Positions 1 through 9,962 of a stretch of DNA of 64,000 nt are shown here, one piece after another (within the stretch, counting starts at the first letter, position 1; every line of letters begins with the position of its first letter). The position numbers and the translations under genes are program-made. The notes beneath the pieces were generated by a model. That model ran no database searches. It was not told the origin of the DNA and worked only from the letters and a program-made list of their open reading frames with translations. The DNA is taken from NCBI RefSeq assembly GCF_039523755.1, contig NZ_BAAAFX010000010.1:186001-250000 (forward strand). Direction: 5' to 3'. The stretch is from Tatumella terrea. GTDB taxonomy: Bacteria; Pseudomonadota; Gammaproteobacteria; Enterobacterales; Enterobacteriaceae.

Positions 1-2052
1 GACAGCCAAATTAATGAAACCTTTGGTGGAGCCGACGTTAAGAATCTGATAAAAGTGCAAAGCTGCAAAAAGTTGGGCGAATACATTGAGCAAGACAGCC
101 GTGGCATTTTAATCACCACCATCTTTAAATTTAAAGATATCGAAATTGACGATAGTAACCCCAAAGGCCTGAACAACCGTGACAACATTATTGTGTTGGT
201 TGACGAAGCTCACCGTACCCAGGAAGGTGGGTTAGGCGAGAAAATGCGCTGGGCGTTGCCCAATGCCCACTTCTATGGCCTGACTGGCACACCGATTTCT
301 GGCATTGATCGTAATACATTCAAGTTGTTCGGTGCCGAAGAAGATCCGGGTCGCTATATGAGCCGCTATAGCTATAAGCAGTCGATCCGGGATGGCGCGA
401 CTAACCCGGTGAAGTTCGAACCTCGGTTGGCTGAACTCCGAGTAGATCGTGACGCCATCAATGAAGAGTTCGAGCAACTGGCTACCGAAAACAACCTGGA
501 TGAAGAAGAAAAAGCAGCATTATCCAGACGTGCTGGGAAGCTGGCCATCATGCTGAAATCTCCGAGACGCATGGCTGCGGTGAGTAATGACATTGTTGAG
601 CATTTTAGCAGCCATGTTATGCCGAAAAAGATGAAAGGCATGGTTGTGGTATACGATCGCGAAGCCTGTGTGCAGATGTATTATTTGCTAGGTGAAAAGC
701 TCGGTTTTGATGCCGTTGAAGTGGTTATGAACGTTGACCAGGCTCCGGTTAAAGCTGAAGAGGGTGGTAAAAAAGATAAGCTCAACAAGGACTGGCTCAA
801 ATGGCATGACGAATTGGAGCTACCTGTTAAACAAGCCGATTTCGAACGCTGGCAGCACATCGATGCGGAAGAGCAGGTACAGAAGGATCTGATTGAATGC
901 TTTAAAGATCCTGTGCATCCGTTACAGCTTATCATCGTTACCGCCAAGCTGCTTACGGGCTTTGATGCGCCAATTTGCTACTGCATGTACCTCGATAAGC
1001 CTCTACGCGATCATACTCTTCTTCAGGCCATGTGCCGAACCAACCGGTTGTATGAAACCGATGATGTACGCAAGGACATGGGATTAATTATCGACTACCT
1101 CGGCGTTTTCGAAAATCTGCGTACGGCTCTGGCCTACAACCCTGAAGAAATTGAAGGGGTTGTAGAGGGAATCGAGGCATTTAAAGAGCTATTGCCGTTA
1201 CAACTGAATAAATGTCTGGCCTTCTTCCCTGGTGTGGATCGTTCCATAGAAGGTTTTGAAGGTATTATGGCCGCGCAAGAATGTCTGCCAACTAACGAGA
1301 AACGTGATGAATTCGCTGCCAGCTTTGGCGTGTTATCTAAGTTATGGTCAGCTATCAATCCAGATCCTTTTTTAACCCCTTATCGTCAGGACTATAAATG
1401 GCTGGCGCAAATTTATGAATCTGTGCGTCCGGTGGGGCAGACAGGTGCGCTTGTTTGGGCTGCGCTGGGTCCTGAAACCATCAAAATGATCCATGAGCAT
1501 ACTGATATCAATCGTATTCGCGATGATATTGACGAGTTGATCATGGATGAGCACGCAATTTTTACCCTGACGGCTAAAGAACAGGAACAACGCGCAAAAC
1601 GCCTGGAGATTGATCTTATGGGGCGTTTACGCGGTAGCCATGATCCTAAATTTGTGGCATTGGGTGAGCGTCTGGAAAAACTGCGTCAGGATTATGAAGC
1701 TGGTGTTATCAAGGCCATCGACTGGTTGAAAGGCCTGTTGGATGCTGCGAAAGATACCGTACAAGCCGAGCGCGAAACGGGCGAGCGGCCAGTAACTGAA
1801 GCTGATAATAAACAGGCTTTAACTAAGCTTTTCCTGGAAACACGCCCGGAAACTACCCCTAAGTTAATCGGTGATGTTGTAGAGCAAATTGATCAAATCG
1901 TCAAAGCTACCCGTTTTGATGGCTGGCAAAACTCCAACAGTGGCCCTCGCGAAATCCAAAAGGCACTTTTGCTGACCTTGGCTCAGTTTGGACTAGGGAA
2001 AGATAAAGAGTTATTCCGGAAAGCATATGGGTACATTGAGGAGCATTATTAA
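1..2052 (+). CDS. hsdR: Type I restriction enzyme R subunit HsdR (5' end outside window)
   Basis: This is the DNA-translocating and cleaving subunit of a type I restriction-modification complex. The reading frame is open from base 1, so the first roughly 350-400 codons (endonuclease domain and Walker A) lie upstream; 683 residues remain. The DEAH-type helicase motif II (VDEAHRTQEGG, bases 199-225) and the TGTP motif III (about bases 283-294) are visible, followed by the second RecA-like domain with TGFDAP and the QAMCRTNR motif VI around 945-1045. A helical C-terminal domain, thought to bind HsdM/HsdS in this family, ends in a normal stop. The hsdM and hsdS partners must be upstream if present. 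The methylase at 2133-4034 is on the other strand, much more AT-rich, and probably not its partner. A strong hairpin follows. Confidence 0.95.
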   Translation, partial: DSQINETFGGADVKNLIKVQSCKKLGEYIEQDSRGILITTIFKFKDIEIDDSNPKGLNNRDNIIVLVDEAHRTQEGGLGEKMRWALPNAHFYGLTGTPISGIDRNTFKLFGAEEDPGRYMSRYSYKQSIRDGATNPVKFEPRLAELRVDRDAINEEFEQLATENNLDEEEKAALSRRAGKLAIMLKSPRRMAAVSNDIVEHFSSHVMPKKMKGMVVVYDREACVQMYYLLGEKLGFDAVEVVMNVDQAPVKAEEGGKKDKLNKDWLKWHDELELPVKQADFERWQHIDAEEQVQKDLIECFKDPVHPLQLIIVTAKLLTGFDAPICYCMYLDKPLRDHTLLQAMCRTNRLYETDDVRKDMGLIIDYLGVFENLRTALAYNPEEIEGVVEGIEAFKELLPLQLNKCLAFFPGVDRSIEGFEGIMAAQECLPTNEKRDEFAASFGVLSKLWSAINPDPFLTPYRQDYKWLAQIYESVRPVGQTGALVWAALGPETIKMIHEHTDINRIRDDIDELIMDEHAIFTLTAKEQEQRAKRLEIDLMGRLRGSHDPKFVALGERLEKLRQDYEAGVIKAIDWLKGLLDAAKDTVQAERETGERPVTEADNKQALTKLFLETRPETTPKLIGDVVEQIDQIVKATRFDGWQNSNSGPREIQKALLLTLAQFGLGKDKELFRKAYGYIEEHY

Positions 2053-2095
2053 TATTAGCTTCGGAAGTACAGAAATTGCAACGTACTTGCAACTA

Positions 2096-2126
2096 GGAGC
2101 AGGGTGTTTTATAGACACCCTGCTCC
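2096..2126. terminator. Bidirectional hairpin terminator
   Basis: A perfect 12-bp inverted repeat (GGAGCAGGGTGT, loop of 7, ACACCCTGCTCC) lies in the 80-bp space between the converging hsdR and methylase genes. Position and stem strength suggest it ends transcription from both sides. There is no long T-run, so efficiency is uncertain. Confidence 0.65.
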
Positions 2127-2132
2127 TGTGAT

Positions 2133-4034
2133 CTATTGTATTAAAAGACCTTTATACAAATTCTCTTTGAGTGCTTGCTTATCATTCATTATTTTTTCAA
2201 TGAGCTCATTATATTGTTCAAGCGTATTTTCTAACTCATCAAGCCACATATTTAATTTATGCTGAGTCGTTAAAGGTGGAATGCTAACCTCTACATTTTT
2301 TATTTGTGTTGTGGTTAAATATTGCTGAGCGGTGCCAATGGCGAGCTTTCTTAAGTTTAAAGTCGATAGTAATTTTGCAAGGTATGGTGTTAAAATTTTA
2401 TTTGGTAAATCATTCTTAATAATTAACGAGTTATTTGTCACCCAAATATCACCTTGAACATACCGAACGTTTCCGCAAAGAGCTCCGACCTTACCAATAA
2501 TAATATTCTCACCATTTTCCATTGCCTCATAATTATATCCAATAACTCCATTTCCACCATATACAGGAATTGGCCCTGTGGATAATAGTTTATTTTTTTG
2601 TAATAAATTCCCGGATTTTATTTTTGCAATATTACCAACTTTAATTCTTTCAAATTCATATTCATGAGAATGATTTTTTATTGTTGATTCTAGGGTTGCT
2701 ATTTTTTCTCTTAATAAAGAAAACTCGGTTAGTAATAATTTATTATTACGTATTGTCTGCTCAATGTTAGATATAGAATTACTAAAGAACTCATATGAGT
2801 TTCTCTCTTTATCTTTTAAGAGTAAGTCATAAGATAAAGGTGTATCACTCATATCGATAATCCAGGAGTGCTCTGTTATTCTTCTCTTTTTGTCTGAATC
2901 TAAAAAATCTATAAAGTCATCGAATTTTATAGTATTTGTACGTGAGTATTTTTTACCATTGTTTAAATTGTAGAAAAATATTCTATCAGTTGGACCAGAA
3001 TTACTTATAAAAAGAATACATAGTTTTACTGCAGTGTAGGGCAGTAATGCACCTGATGGTATAGATAGAATACATTCTAAATTATAATTTTTGAAAATCT
3101 TATCTTTAAGAGTAATACATTCTTTACTCACATCATATAAAAAACGCTCTGGTAAGATTATGGCTGCTTTGCCATTAAAATTGAGAGAATCAATAACATG
3201 CTCTAGGAAGTAATAGTCTAGATTAGGTCCTTTGTAATGGGTGTTAATATGAATGTTATCCCATCCGTTCTTTTTCCCAAATGGTGGGTTAGTTAAAATA
3301 AAGTCATATTTTTTATTCGTATAATTTTGTTCTAAACTATCTTTAAGGATTATTTCAAAATTAGATTCTTTATTGATTAAAAGATTAACAATTGAGATTA
3401 AACAGGCAAATGACGATGTGTCATTACCAATAAGGGAGTAATTTGAATTGTTTTTTAAACTGTTGCTATTAATATGTCGTGCTGACTCTATTAATAAACC
3501 TCCGGTACCACATGCTGGGTCGTAGATTGATTTGCCATCTGTAGGTGATAACCTTTCAACCATGAGCTGAACTATAGCAGATGGAGTAACATATTCCCCA
3601 GATCGACCAGATTCATTAACCATCCTAAAAATTAAAGATTGATAAGAATTTGCATATTGATAGAACTCTTTGAGTGAATATATATGTGAAAGAGAATGAT
3701 CTATATATTTAATTATTTCATGGTCATTAATATTGTCAATTAAAAAATCGATCTTGCCCCTGATTTTTTCATGCGCGTCATGTTTTTTATTTGTTATATC
3801 TATCGATGAAATAAAGTTTTCATATGATTTTTGGTAATGTATTTTAATTCCATTAATGTTATTGTCTGGTATGCTTTTTATATCTAAAACCGTTTTATTA
3901 TGTTCATAAAGATATAATTTTATATAATGCAAAAAAATAAACAATGAAATTATCTCTACCGCTTGTTCAGTATTTCTTACCGAACTCTTTTTCTTGATTA
4001 TTGTAAGCAGATCTTCAAATAAAGAGGCATTCAT
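2133..4034 (-). CDS. N6-adenine DNA methylase fused to a single type I specificity domain
   Basis: The protein should methylate adenine in a target site that it recognises itself. The N-terminal 130 residues are HsdM-like helices, followed by SGEYVTP (motif X region), the SAM-binding motif DPACGTGG near residue 173 and the catalytic NPPFG near 248. From about residue 460 there is one type I S-like target-recognition domain (IPVYGGNGVIGY, then SIPPLTTQHKL) and a terminal coiled coil. At 633 residues it combines HsdM with half an HsdS, as in type IIG or IIB enzymes, but without a visible nuclease domain. It overlaps the upstream ATPase gene by 4 bases (ATGA), which indicates translational coupling. 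GGAG sits 8 bases before the ATG. The AT-rich composition differs strongly from most of the window and suggests recent transfer. Confidence 0.88.
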   Translation of the reverse strand: MNASLFEDLLTIIKKKSSVRNTEQAVEIISLFIFLHYIKLYLYEHNKTVLDIKSIPDNNINGIKIHYQKSYENFISSIDITNKKHDAHEKIRGKIDFLIDNINDHEIIKYIDHSLSHIYSLKEFYQYANSYQSLIFRMVNESGRSGEYVTPSAIVQLMVERLSPTDGKSIYDPACGTGGLLIESARHINSNSLKNNSNYSLIGNDTSSFACLISIVNLLINKESNFEIILKDSLEQNYTNKKYDFILTNPPFGKKNGWDNIHINTHYKGPNLDYYFLEHVIDSLNFNGKAAIILPERFLYDVSKECITLKDKIFKNYNLECILSIPSGALLPYTAVKLCILFISNSGPTDRIFFYNLNNGKKYSRTNTIKFDDFIDFLDSDKKRRITEHSWIIDMSDTPLSYDLLLKDKERNSYEFFSNSISNIEQTIRNNKLLLTEFSLLREKIATLESTIKNHSHEYEFERIKVGNIAKIKSGNLLQKNKLLSTGPIPVYGGNGVIGYNYEAMENGENIIIGKVGALCGNVRYVQGDIWVTNNSLIIKNDLPNKILTPYLAKLLSTLNLRKLAIGTAQQYLTTTQIKNVEVSIPPLTTQHKLNMWLDELENTLEQYNELIEKIMNDKQALKENLYKGLLIQ

Positions 4035-5764
4035 TTTAATTTCTCCACCAAAAAATTGTACATATTCTCTATATCAACACTAATTTCAGAAGGTGGTATA
4101 AGCTCTATATATGAATAAAGTTTTGATATATCTAATCCTATACCTTCAGAATCGATTATTTCTGTGATACAAGACTTTACGTTAAGTCGACTAATTGCTG
4201 GATTGTCTCCGGGATTATTTTCTATTAAATAACTGTTAGTTGGAAGATCTCCATTATTTATTTTATCGATAAATCCATAATGAGACAATGCGGTATAAGA
4301 TAATAAGTAGTTTTTTATTTCTCTTCTTTTCCATGCAAGGAGATATATTTTATTTTTGTTTTTATTTTCCAACGTCGTTATATGCTTTGAATATTCATTT
4401 CCATTGACTTGAACACCATCTTTCTGATAGATAATTGGAGCCTCGTCTTTGTCGCAAATCATGAATATTCTTTTGACTTTTTTATCAGAGTTTATATTTA
4501 AAAGCGAATTAATCCACTCTAATTTTGGTTTTGCGAACTCTTGATTTAAATTATCATAACCAGAGGACTGTTTTATAGCATGGAGGCTATCTAACTTCGA
4601 TACATCAAGTCCTTTTTTCTTTGCTAAGGCATAAAAAATAGTCCAATCATTATAATCATCCATTAATACAATGTTTTCTAGTTTACGACACACTTCGAAT
4701 TGTACATCTGATATTCTTGTCAAGACTGATAAACGTTCTATTATAGTTTTTATTTTATCGTCTTCTTTTATTTTTCCTTTATCAACAATCTTTAAGTTTT
4801 TAAAATCATTATCAGTAGCTGTAATTGAGTCTAATAGATGGGTGGTTGTTATCGCATAACCATTGATACTATGTAGTCGATGCCATAAGAGCTCAATATT
4901 CTTGTAATGTAAATGGGAATCTATCTCATCTAATAAGAATAAAGTATTAGGACTATCAAAAATATCAAGTAGAGAGTATAAAAAGAGTACTTGATATTCC
5001 CCATCACTAATATCATTCAGTTCGATATTGTTTTTAAACTCTAGTTGTAATGATGGTTTTATTATAAAGTAATCATTATCTGCTGCTTGAGTGAAAAATG
5101 TTATGATAGGATCAAAAAATGAATCTTCTGCTTCTTCAAATGATGGGTTAAAAAAATTTGAATGAGTTAGCAAAATCTCTTGAGCTTCAAGTGGAGTTTC
5201 GAAATCATAATCGGTATTAACAATATTATTAATGAAACTTTCTAAAGTCCTATGATAAGCTGAATACCTTAAGGTATTTTCAATACCTTGCTCTTCTTGT
5301 GCTAATGCCATTTTTACTCGATTAACGTAAGCCGAATTTACTCGGACTGTCAATGTAAGCTTGCTTGATATATCATCACTTTTATCATCTGATACATCAA
5401 TATAGAATTTCTCACATAAAAAATTTCTAACAAGGCCATTTGATTTACAAATTGTGGATATGAATATTAGTAACTTTGACCATGATTTATCGTAATAACA
5501 GCAATCTAAATTAAGTCCACGATTCGCTTGTCTTTCATGAGAAAGATAATCAGAGAAATATGTTGAGTATTTTTCATTTTGTCCAGAGGAAAAACAAACA
5601 ACTTTTGTTTCTGGTAGATATTTTTTCGTTAAACAATTAATAAATACAGATTGCAAAACTGAGGATTTACCAGCACCATTTTCGCCAATTAAGGCAGTTA
5701 CTTTTTCAAAAAAGACATTTTGCTCTTTGTCATACAAGGTATTTTTGGGTAAGATGATTTGCAC
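4031..5764 (-). CDS. AAA/ABC-type ATPase with TOPRIM-like C terminus (OLD/PARIS-like)
   Basis: First gene of a two-gene AT-rich operon with the methylase. Walker A is GENGAGKSS at residues 27-35. An ABC-signature-like ISDGEYQ precedes Walker B (LFLLDEID, about residues 272-280), and an H-loop ITTTH follows, so this is an SMC/OLD-type ATPase head. The last 200 residues resemble the DUF4435/TOPRIM nuclease part of OLD and PARIS AriB proteins: an acidic VLMDDYND (about 366-373) where the TOPRIM Glu is expected, MICDKDEA (about 434-441) supplying a DxD, then WKRREIKNYLL, close to the family's usual REIENYL. The Glu-to-Asp change and the Lys in place of Glu leave catalysis uncertain. The chosen start is GTG with GGA about 9 bases upstream. 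The TOPRIM assignment is by motif only. Confidence 0.75.
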   Translation of the reverse strand: MQIILPKNTLYDKEQNVFFEKVTALIGENGAGKSSVLQSVFINCLTKKYLPETKVVCFSSGQNEKYSTYFSDYLSHERQANRGLNLDCCYYDKSWSKLLIFISTICKSNGLVRNFLCEKFYIDVSDDKSDDISSKLTLTVRVNSAYVNRVKMALAQEEQGIENTLRYSAYHRTLESFINNIVNTDYDFETPLEAQEILLTHSNFFNPSFEEAEDSFFDPIITFFTQAADNDYFIIKPSLQLEFKNNIELNDISDGEYQVLFLYSLLDIFDSPNTLFLLDEIDSHLHYKNIELLWHRLHSINGYAITTTHLLDSITATDNDFKNLKIVDKGKIKEDDKIKTIIERLSVLTRISDVQFEVCRKLENIVLMDDYNDWTIFYALAKKKGLDVSKLDSLHAIKQSSGYDNLNQEFAKPKLEWINSLLNINSDKKVKRIFMICDKDEAPIIYQKDGVQVNGNEYSKHITTLENKNKNKIYLLAWKRREIKNYLLSYTALSHYGFIDKINNGDLPTNSYLIENNPGDNPAISRLNVKSCITEIIDSEGIGLDISKLYSYIELIPPSEISVDIENMYNFLVEKLK

Positions 5765-6025
5765 TTTATAGTTCCACTTTTTTAATTCTATGCACCAGTA
5801 ATTTTTAAAATTCTACTACCCTAGACTGGCCCACTATAGTCTCGACCAAATCATTTTCAACTCTATGGCGGTAGCAGTATGCTCTGCCCTATAAGACCAT
5901 ATAATAATTGTTTCTTCTGTACAAACAAATCATTGCGCTCTTACTCGCTTAGTGCACAATGTTCAACCACGTACTATGTCAATATCAACAAAACCAATAG
6001 TTTCATTTTAGTTACGGGATGGGGA

Positions 6026-9000
6026 ATGGACAGCAATACTCAAGGATTCACTTCATACTGGCGTAATACCTTAGCTGATGCCGAGTCCGGAAAAGGGGCA
6101 TTTGAGCGTAAAGATGAAGATTCATTCACACAATGGATCAACGTTGAACAAGGAAGGTTGGGTGAAGAGATCGTGCAATCGTTCTTTGAGGGCGAAGACG
6201 AACAGGTTAAAACCGTCGAAGTACTGTTACGGCCACAGGTATGGCTCCGTCAGCTGAAGCATGGCAAAGAGCGGACCGCGGGGGCTCCTGGAATCGTTAC
6301 ACCTTTGGTTACCTCTGCTCTCCTGAATCGCAAAGGTTTTTTGTTCCCCACATCCTCTTCCTCCATCCCCCGTGATCTGCTTGAGCCGCTTCCGAAAGGG
6401 ACCTTTTCAATTGGTGAAATGTCTGAGTATGACAAATATAAAACCACCCATGATTCCATTACTATTACCCCCGGTGAAGATGATGGATTGCGTGAGGAGA
6501 ATGATGAACAACGAGCGATACGGTATGCACGTTATCAACAGTTGTGGCAAAAGTACCTTAAAGATTCAGGTGAACTTTTAAAACATGTTGCCGGTAAATG
6601 GCTCGTATCTCCCGAGGAATATGAACAAGCTGGATATGGCTACATTATTAAAGCCAGCAAGTCTGGAGGTGCCAGCATTCATATCCTGCCTATGTACGAT
6701 CATCTTCTGTCGTGCAAAAAAGAGGTCCCATTACTGACCCGTTTTGCTTCAAACGAGAGGTCTCCTGTTGAACCGCTCCTTGCCAGCAATGCCATGTTCA
6801 GTGACCGCCTGGGTCATTCCGGTGATAAATTTCCGCTGGCTGTGGCGCAGCGCGATGCACTTAGCCATTATCTCACTCAACAATCGGGCGATATTCTTGC
6901 TGTGAATGGTCCTCCCGGAACCGGGAAAACGACGTTGGTTCTTTCCATTATTGCTACTGAATGGGCGAGAGCAGCGGTAAGTAAAACTGAACCGCCAGTG
7001 GTGATTGCGACATCAACCAACAATCAGGCCGTTACCAACATTATCGAGGCTTTCGGTAAAGATTTTTCTATTGGCACCGGGCCTATGGCTGGACGATGGC
7101 TGCCTGATGTAAAAAGCTTTGGTGCTTACTTCCCTTCTTCAGGTCGAAAGGCTGAGGCAGCAAAAAAATACCAGACTGAAGATTTTTTTAATTGTGTCGA
7201 ATCCCTTGAATATATAGAAACTGCTCAGTATTTCTTCCTTGAAAAGGCAAGAAACGCTTTTCCGGCTAAGGAGTGTCATTCACCTGAACAGGTTGTGGAT
7301 CTCTTGCATCAGCGTTTAGTGGAACTCTCTGCAGATCTTGAGCAAATTGAACCTGCATGGGACATCCTACACGCAATCCGCCTGGAGCGGATGGCCATCA
7401 GCGATGATCTCGAACAGTATATTCAGGATAAGAAAACGTTACTGCTTAATTGTACAAATGAAGTCTCATTATTAACGCAGGGAAAAAACCAGTGGGAACA
7501 ATATCGGGCGAGTGAGTCGATTATGTTCGCTCTCTTCTCCTGGTTACCAGCCGTTCGCACTAAGCGTCATTATCAAATGAAGCTGTTTCTGGAGGCAACG
7601 TTTGGCGAAAGAATGACAGCATTCCAGGGTGTTCTGCCTGATGGAGTTGAAGCCTTTATCGATGGCTTGATTGCACAAGCGCTTAAAGAACAGGACGAAT
7701 ATCAACACCAAATTGATCTTGCTGAGGACATTTCGAGACTTGAAAGGGAAGCGGCAATACGCTGGCGTGAGATTACTTACTCACTGGGACATACGGGTGA
7801 AACAGAGTTGAACCTGCGTGAGGCCGATGAGCTGGCCGATACACAGCTCCGTTTCCCTGCATTTTTGCTGGCGACGCATTACTGGGAAGGCAGGTGGCTG
7901 ATGGATATGGCTGCTATTGATAATCTTCAAAAAGAAAAAGGCCGGACTGGCGCGAAAAGCACAAAGGCGCGTTGGCAGCGCAGAATGAAGCTGACTCCCT
8001 GTGTAGTCATGACCTGTTTCATGTTGCCTTGCCATATGAAAACCAGTGAGTTTGTCGGCGGTAATAAGAGATTCGATGATAACTATTTATATAACTTTGC
8101 CGATTTACTGATCGTCGATGAAGCGGGGCAGGTACTCCCTGAAGTTGCCGCAGCATCTTTCGCACTGGCTAAGAAGGCATTAGTGATTGGTGATACAGAA
8201 CAGATTGCCCCAATCTGGAACAGCCTGCCTGGTATTGATATCGGCAATATGGTTGAGGAGAATATTCTTCCGGGAGGTACGCAGGAAGAACTTACAGAAG
8301 CTTATGCTCTGGTGTGTGACTCGGGAAAAAGTGCTGCATCTGGCAGCGTTATGAAGGTTGCACAGTTTAACTCTTGTTACCAGTACGATCCGGACCTGGC
8401 CAGGGGGATGTACTTGTACGAACACCGTCGTTGCTTCGATAACATCATTGGCTACTGTAACACCCTCTGCTACCACGGTAAGTTGCAGCCCAAACGGGGG
8501 GAGGAAAAAGGGACAATATTTCCTGCAATGGGTTATCTGCATATAGATGGTAAAGGCATGCAGGCCAGCGGTGGAAGCCGTTATAACTCTTTTGAAGCTG
8601 AGACGATAGCTGCGTGGCTTGTGGCCAATAAAGAAGCGATTGAGCGTCATTACGGTAAGTCTTTACACCAATTAGTCGGAGTTGTGACGCCATTTTCGGC
8701 ACAAGTTCGTACGATCAAATCGTCACTACGTAAGCTGGATATCAATTGTAGTGGTGATGAAAATTCCCTGACAGTGGGCACTGTTCATTCATTGCAGGGG
8801 GCGGAGAGAGCGATTGTAATTTTCTCTCCAGTCTATTCGAAGCATGAAGATGGTGGGTTTATCGACAGTGACAGTAGCATGCTGAACGTAGCGGTTTCAC
8901 GTGCTAAAGATAGCTTCCTGGTCTTTGGCGATATGGATCTTTTTGAGATCCAACCCGGCTCCTCTCCCCGGGGACTGCTGGCAAAGTATCTGTTTGCTTC

Positions 9001-9544
9001 CGTTGATAGTGCATTACAGTTTGAGTTTCAGAAGCGGCAGGATTTAATTACCTCGCAAACGCAGATTTCAACACTGCACGGGGTGGAGCAACATGATGCT
9101 TTCCTGAACCAGACGTTTGATGCCATTAATCAAAGTATTACGATCGTTTCCCCATGGCTTACCTGGCAAAAGCTGGAACAGACAGGCTTTTTGGCGTCAA
9201 TGTCCCGAGCGCAAGCACGTGGTATAGATATCACGGTAATAACGGATAAAACGTATAACACAGAGCATGCAGATTTTGAAAAGCGTAAAGAGAAACATCA
9301 GCGCCTGAATGAAGCAGTGGAAAGGCTGAATGACATGGGTATCACGACGAAGCTGGTCAACCGTGTTCACAGTAAGATTGTGATTGGTGATGAGGGGCTG
9401 CTCTGCGTGGGTTCCTTTAACTGGTTCAGTGCTACGCGCGATGAGAAGTATCAACGATACGATACATCGATGGTATACCGTGGCGAAAGTTTAAAAAGTG
9501 AAATTAAAACGATATCTTCCAGCCTGAAACAACGACAGTTGTAA
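6026..9544 (+). CDS. mkoC: SF1 (COG1112-like) helicase with C-terminal PLD nuclease, Mokosh type II-like
   Basis: This large single-chain defence protein of about 1172 residues has a split UvrD/Upf1-type helicase. Walker A NGPPGTGKTT is at about 294-303, DEAG motif II (IVDEAGQVLPE) at about 696, then GDTEQIAPI, and the C-terminal motifs TVHSLQGAE (about 918) and NVAVSRAKD (about 952). A phospholipase D-like domain ends the protein with one HKD motif, HSKIVIGD followed by GSFNW near 1113-1130. Helicase plus PLD in one polypeptide is the described layout of Mokosh type II. An in-frame ATG at 5879 exists, but its 49 extra residues look non-coding, so the start at 6026, preceded by a G-rich stretch, is preferred. 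It is transcribed divergently from the ATPase/methylase operon. The Mokosh name rests on recalled architecture, not on a search. Confidence 0.85.
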   Translation: MDSNTQGFTSYWRNTLADAESGKGAFERKDEDSFTQWINVEQGRLGEEIVQSFFEGEDEQVKTVEVLLRPQVWLRQLKHGKERTAGAPGIVTPLVTSALLNRKGFLFPTSSSSIPRDLLEPLPKGTFSIGEMSEYDKYKTTHDSITITPGEDDGLREENDEQRAIRYARYQQLWQKYLKDSGELLKHVAGKWLVSPEEYEQAGYGYIIKASKSGGASIHILPMYDHLLSCKKEVPLLTRFASNERSPVEPLLASNAMFSDRLGHSGDKFPLAVAQRDALSHYLTQQSGDILAVNGPPGTGKTTLVLSIIATEWARAAVSKTEPPVVIATSTNNQAVTNIIEAFGKDFSIGTGPMAGRWLPDVKSFGAYFPSSGRKAEAAKKYQTEDFFNCVESLEYIETAQYFFLEKARNAFPAKECHSPEQVVDLLHQRLVELSADLEQIEPAWDILHAIRLERMAISDDLEQYIQDKKTLLLNCTNEVSLLTQGKNQWEQYRASESIMFALFSWLPAVRTKRHYQMKLFLEATFGERMTAFQGVLPDGVEAFIDGLIAQALKEQDEYQHQIDLAEDISRLEREAAIRWREITYSLGHTGETELNLREADELADTQLRFPAFLLATHYWEGRWLMDMAAIDNLQKEKGRTGAKSTKARWQRRMKLTPCVVMTCFMLPCHMKTSEFVGGNKRFDDNYLYNFADLLIVDEAGQVLPEVAAASFALAKKALVIGDTEQIAPIWNSLPGIDIGNMVEENILPGGTQEELTEAYALVCDSGKSAASGSVMKVAQFNSCYQYDPDLARGMYLYEHRRCFDNIIGYCNTLCYHGKLQPKRGEEKGTIFPAMGYLHIDGKGMQASGGSRYNSFEAETIAAWLVANKEAIERHYGKSLHQLVGVVTPFSAQVRTIKSSLRKLDINCSGDENSLTVGTVHSLQGAERAIVIFSPVYSKHEDGGFIDSDSSMLNVAVSRAKDSFLVFGDMDLFEIQPGSSPRGLLAKYLFASVDSALQFEFQKRQDLITSQTQISTLHGVEQHDAFLNQTFDAINQSITIVSPWLTWQKLEQTGFLASMSRAQARGIDITVITDKTYNTEHADFEKRKEKHQRLNEAVERLNDMGITTKLVNRVHSKIVIGDEGLLCVGSFNWFSATRDEKYQRYDTSMVYRGESLKSEIKTISSSLKQRQL

Positions 9545-9962
9545 TACTCAGGAATCGTTTCCCGGTTTAACCTCAGAGACACCAGGTAGCATCGCTATTT
9601 AGATGTTATCTGGTGGTTATCCGGCTATAATTCTTAACTACAACTTTATAATTTTATTGTAATTAAGACGATGACCTGCCTCCGCTGATTAACAGACCCC
9701 GATGATAGCAATGTCTTCGTAAATCATATGTGGACATCCCTCCCTAAGAACGTTTTTTTGACCAACAAATCATCAACATTTTCTGCGAAGCTTCAACTGG
9801 GATATTAGCCCTGGAGCTCTGTCGAAAGTAATGATGACAACCCCGAGGAGGCAAGACATATTCTTTAAATCAGATGCAATTATTGCGAGATGATGTCATT
9901 TCAGCTGATGCCCTGAACGAGAGAACGACTGCATAACTTATACGATCAGGGCCACAGCCCCA
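9545..9962. other. Intergenic region without a recognised gene
   Basis: A weak imperfect inverted repeat just after the helicase-PLD gene (about 9580-9614, CCAGGTAGCATC against GATGTTATCTGG) could be a terminator. The rest has no ORF with a convincing ribosome binding site and no recognised RNA. Confidence 0.5.

Noticed and set aside
2133..4034. Methylase as the HsdM partner of the hsdR at 1-2052
   Set aside because: Opposite strand, very different base composition, and coupled to an ATPase gene instead; an hsdM/hsdS pair upstream of the window is more likely.
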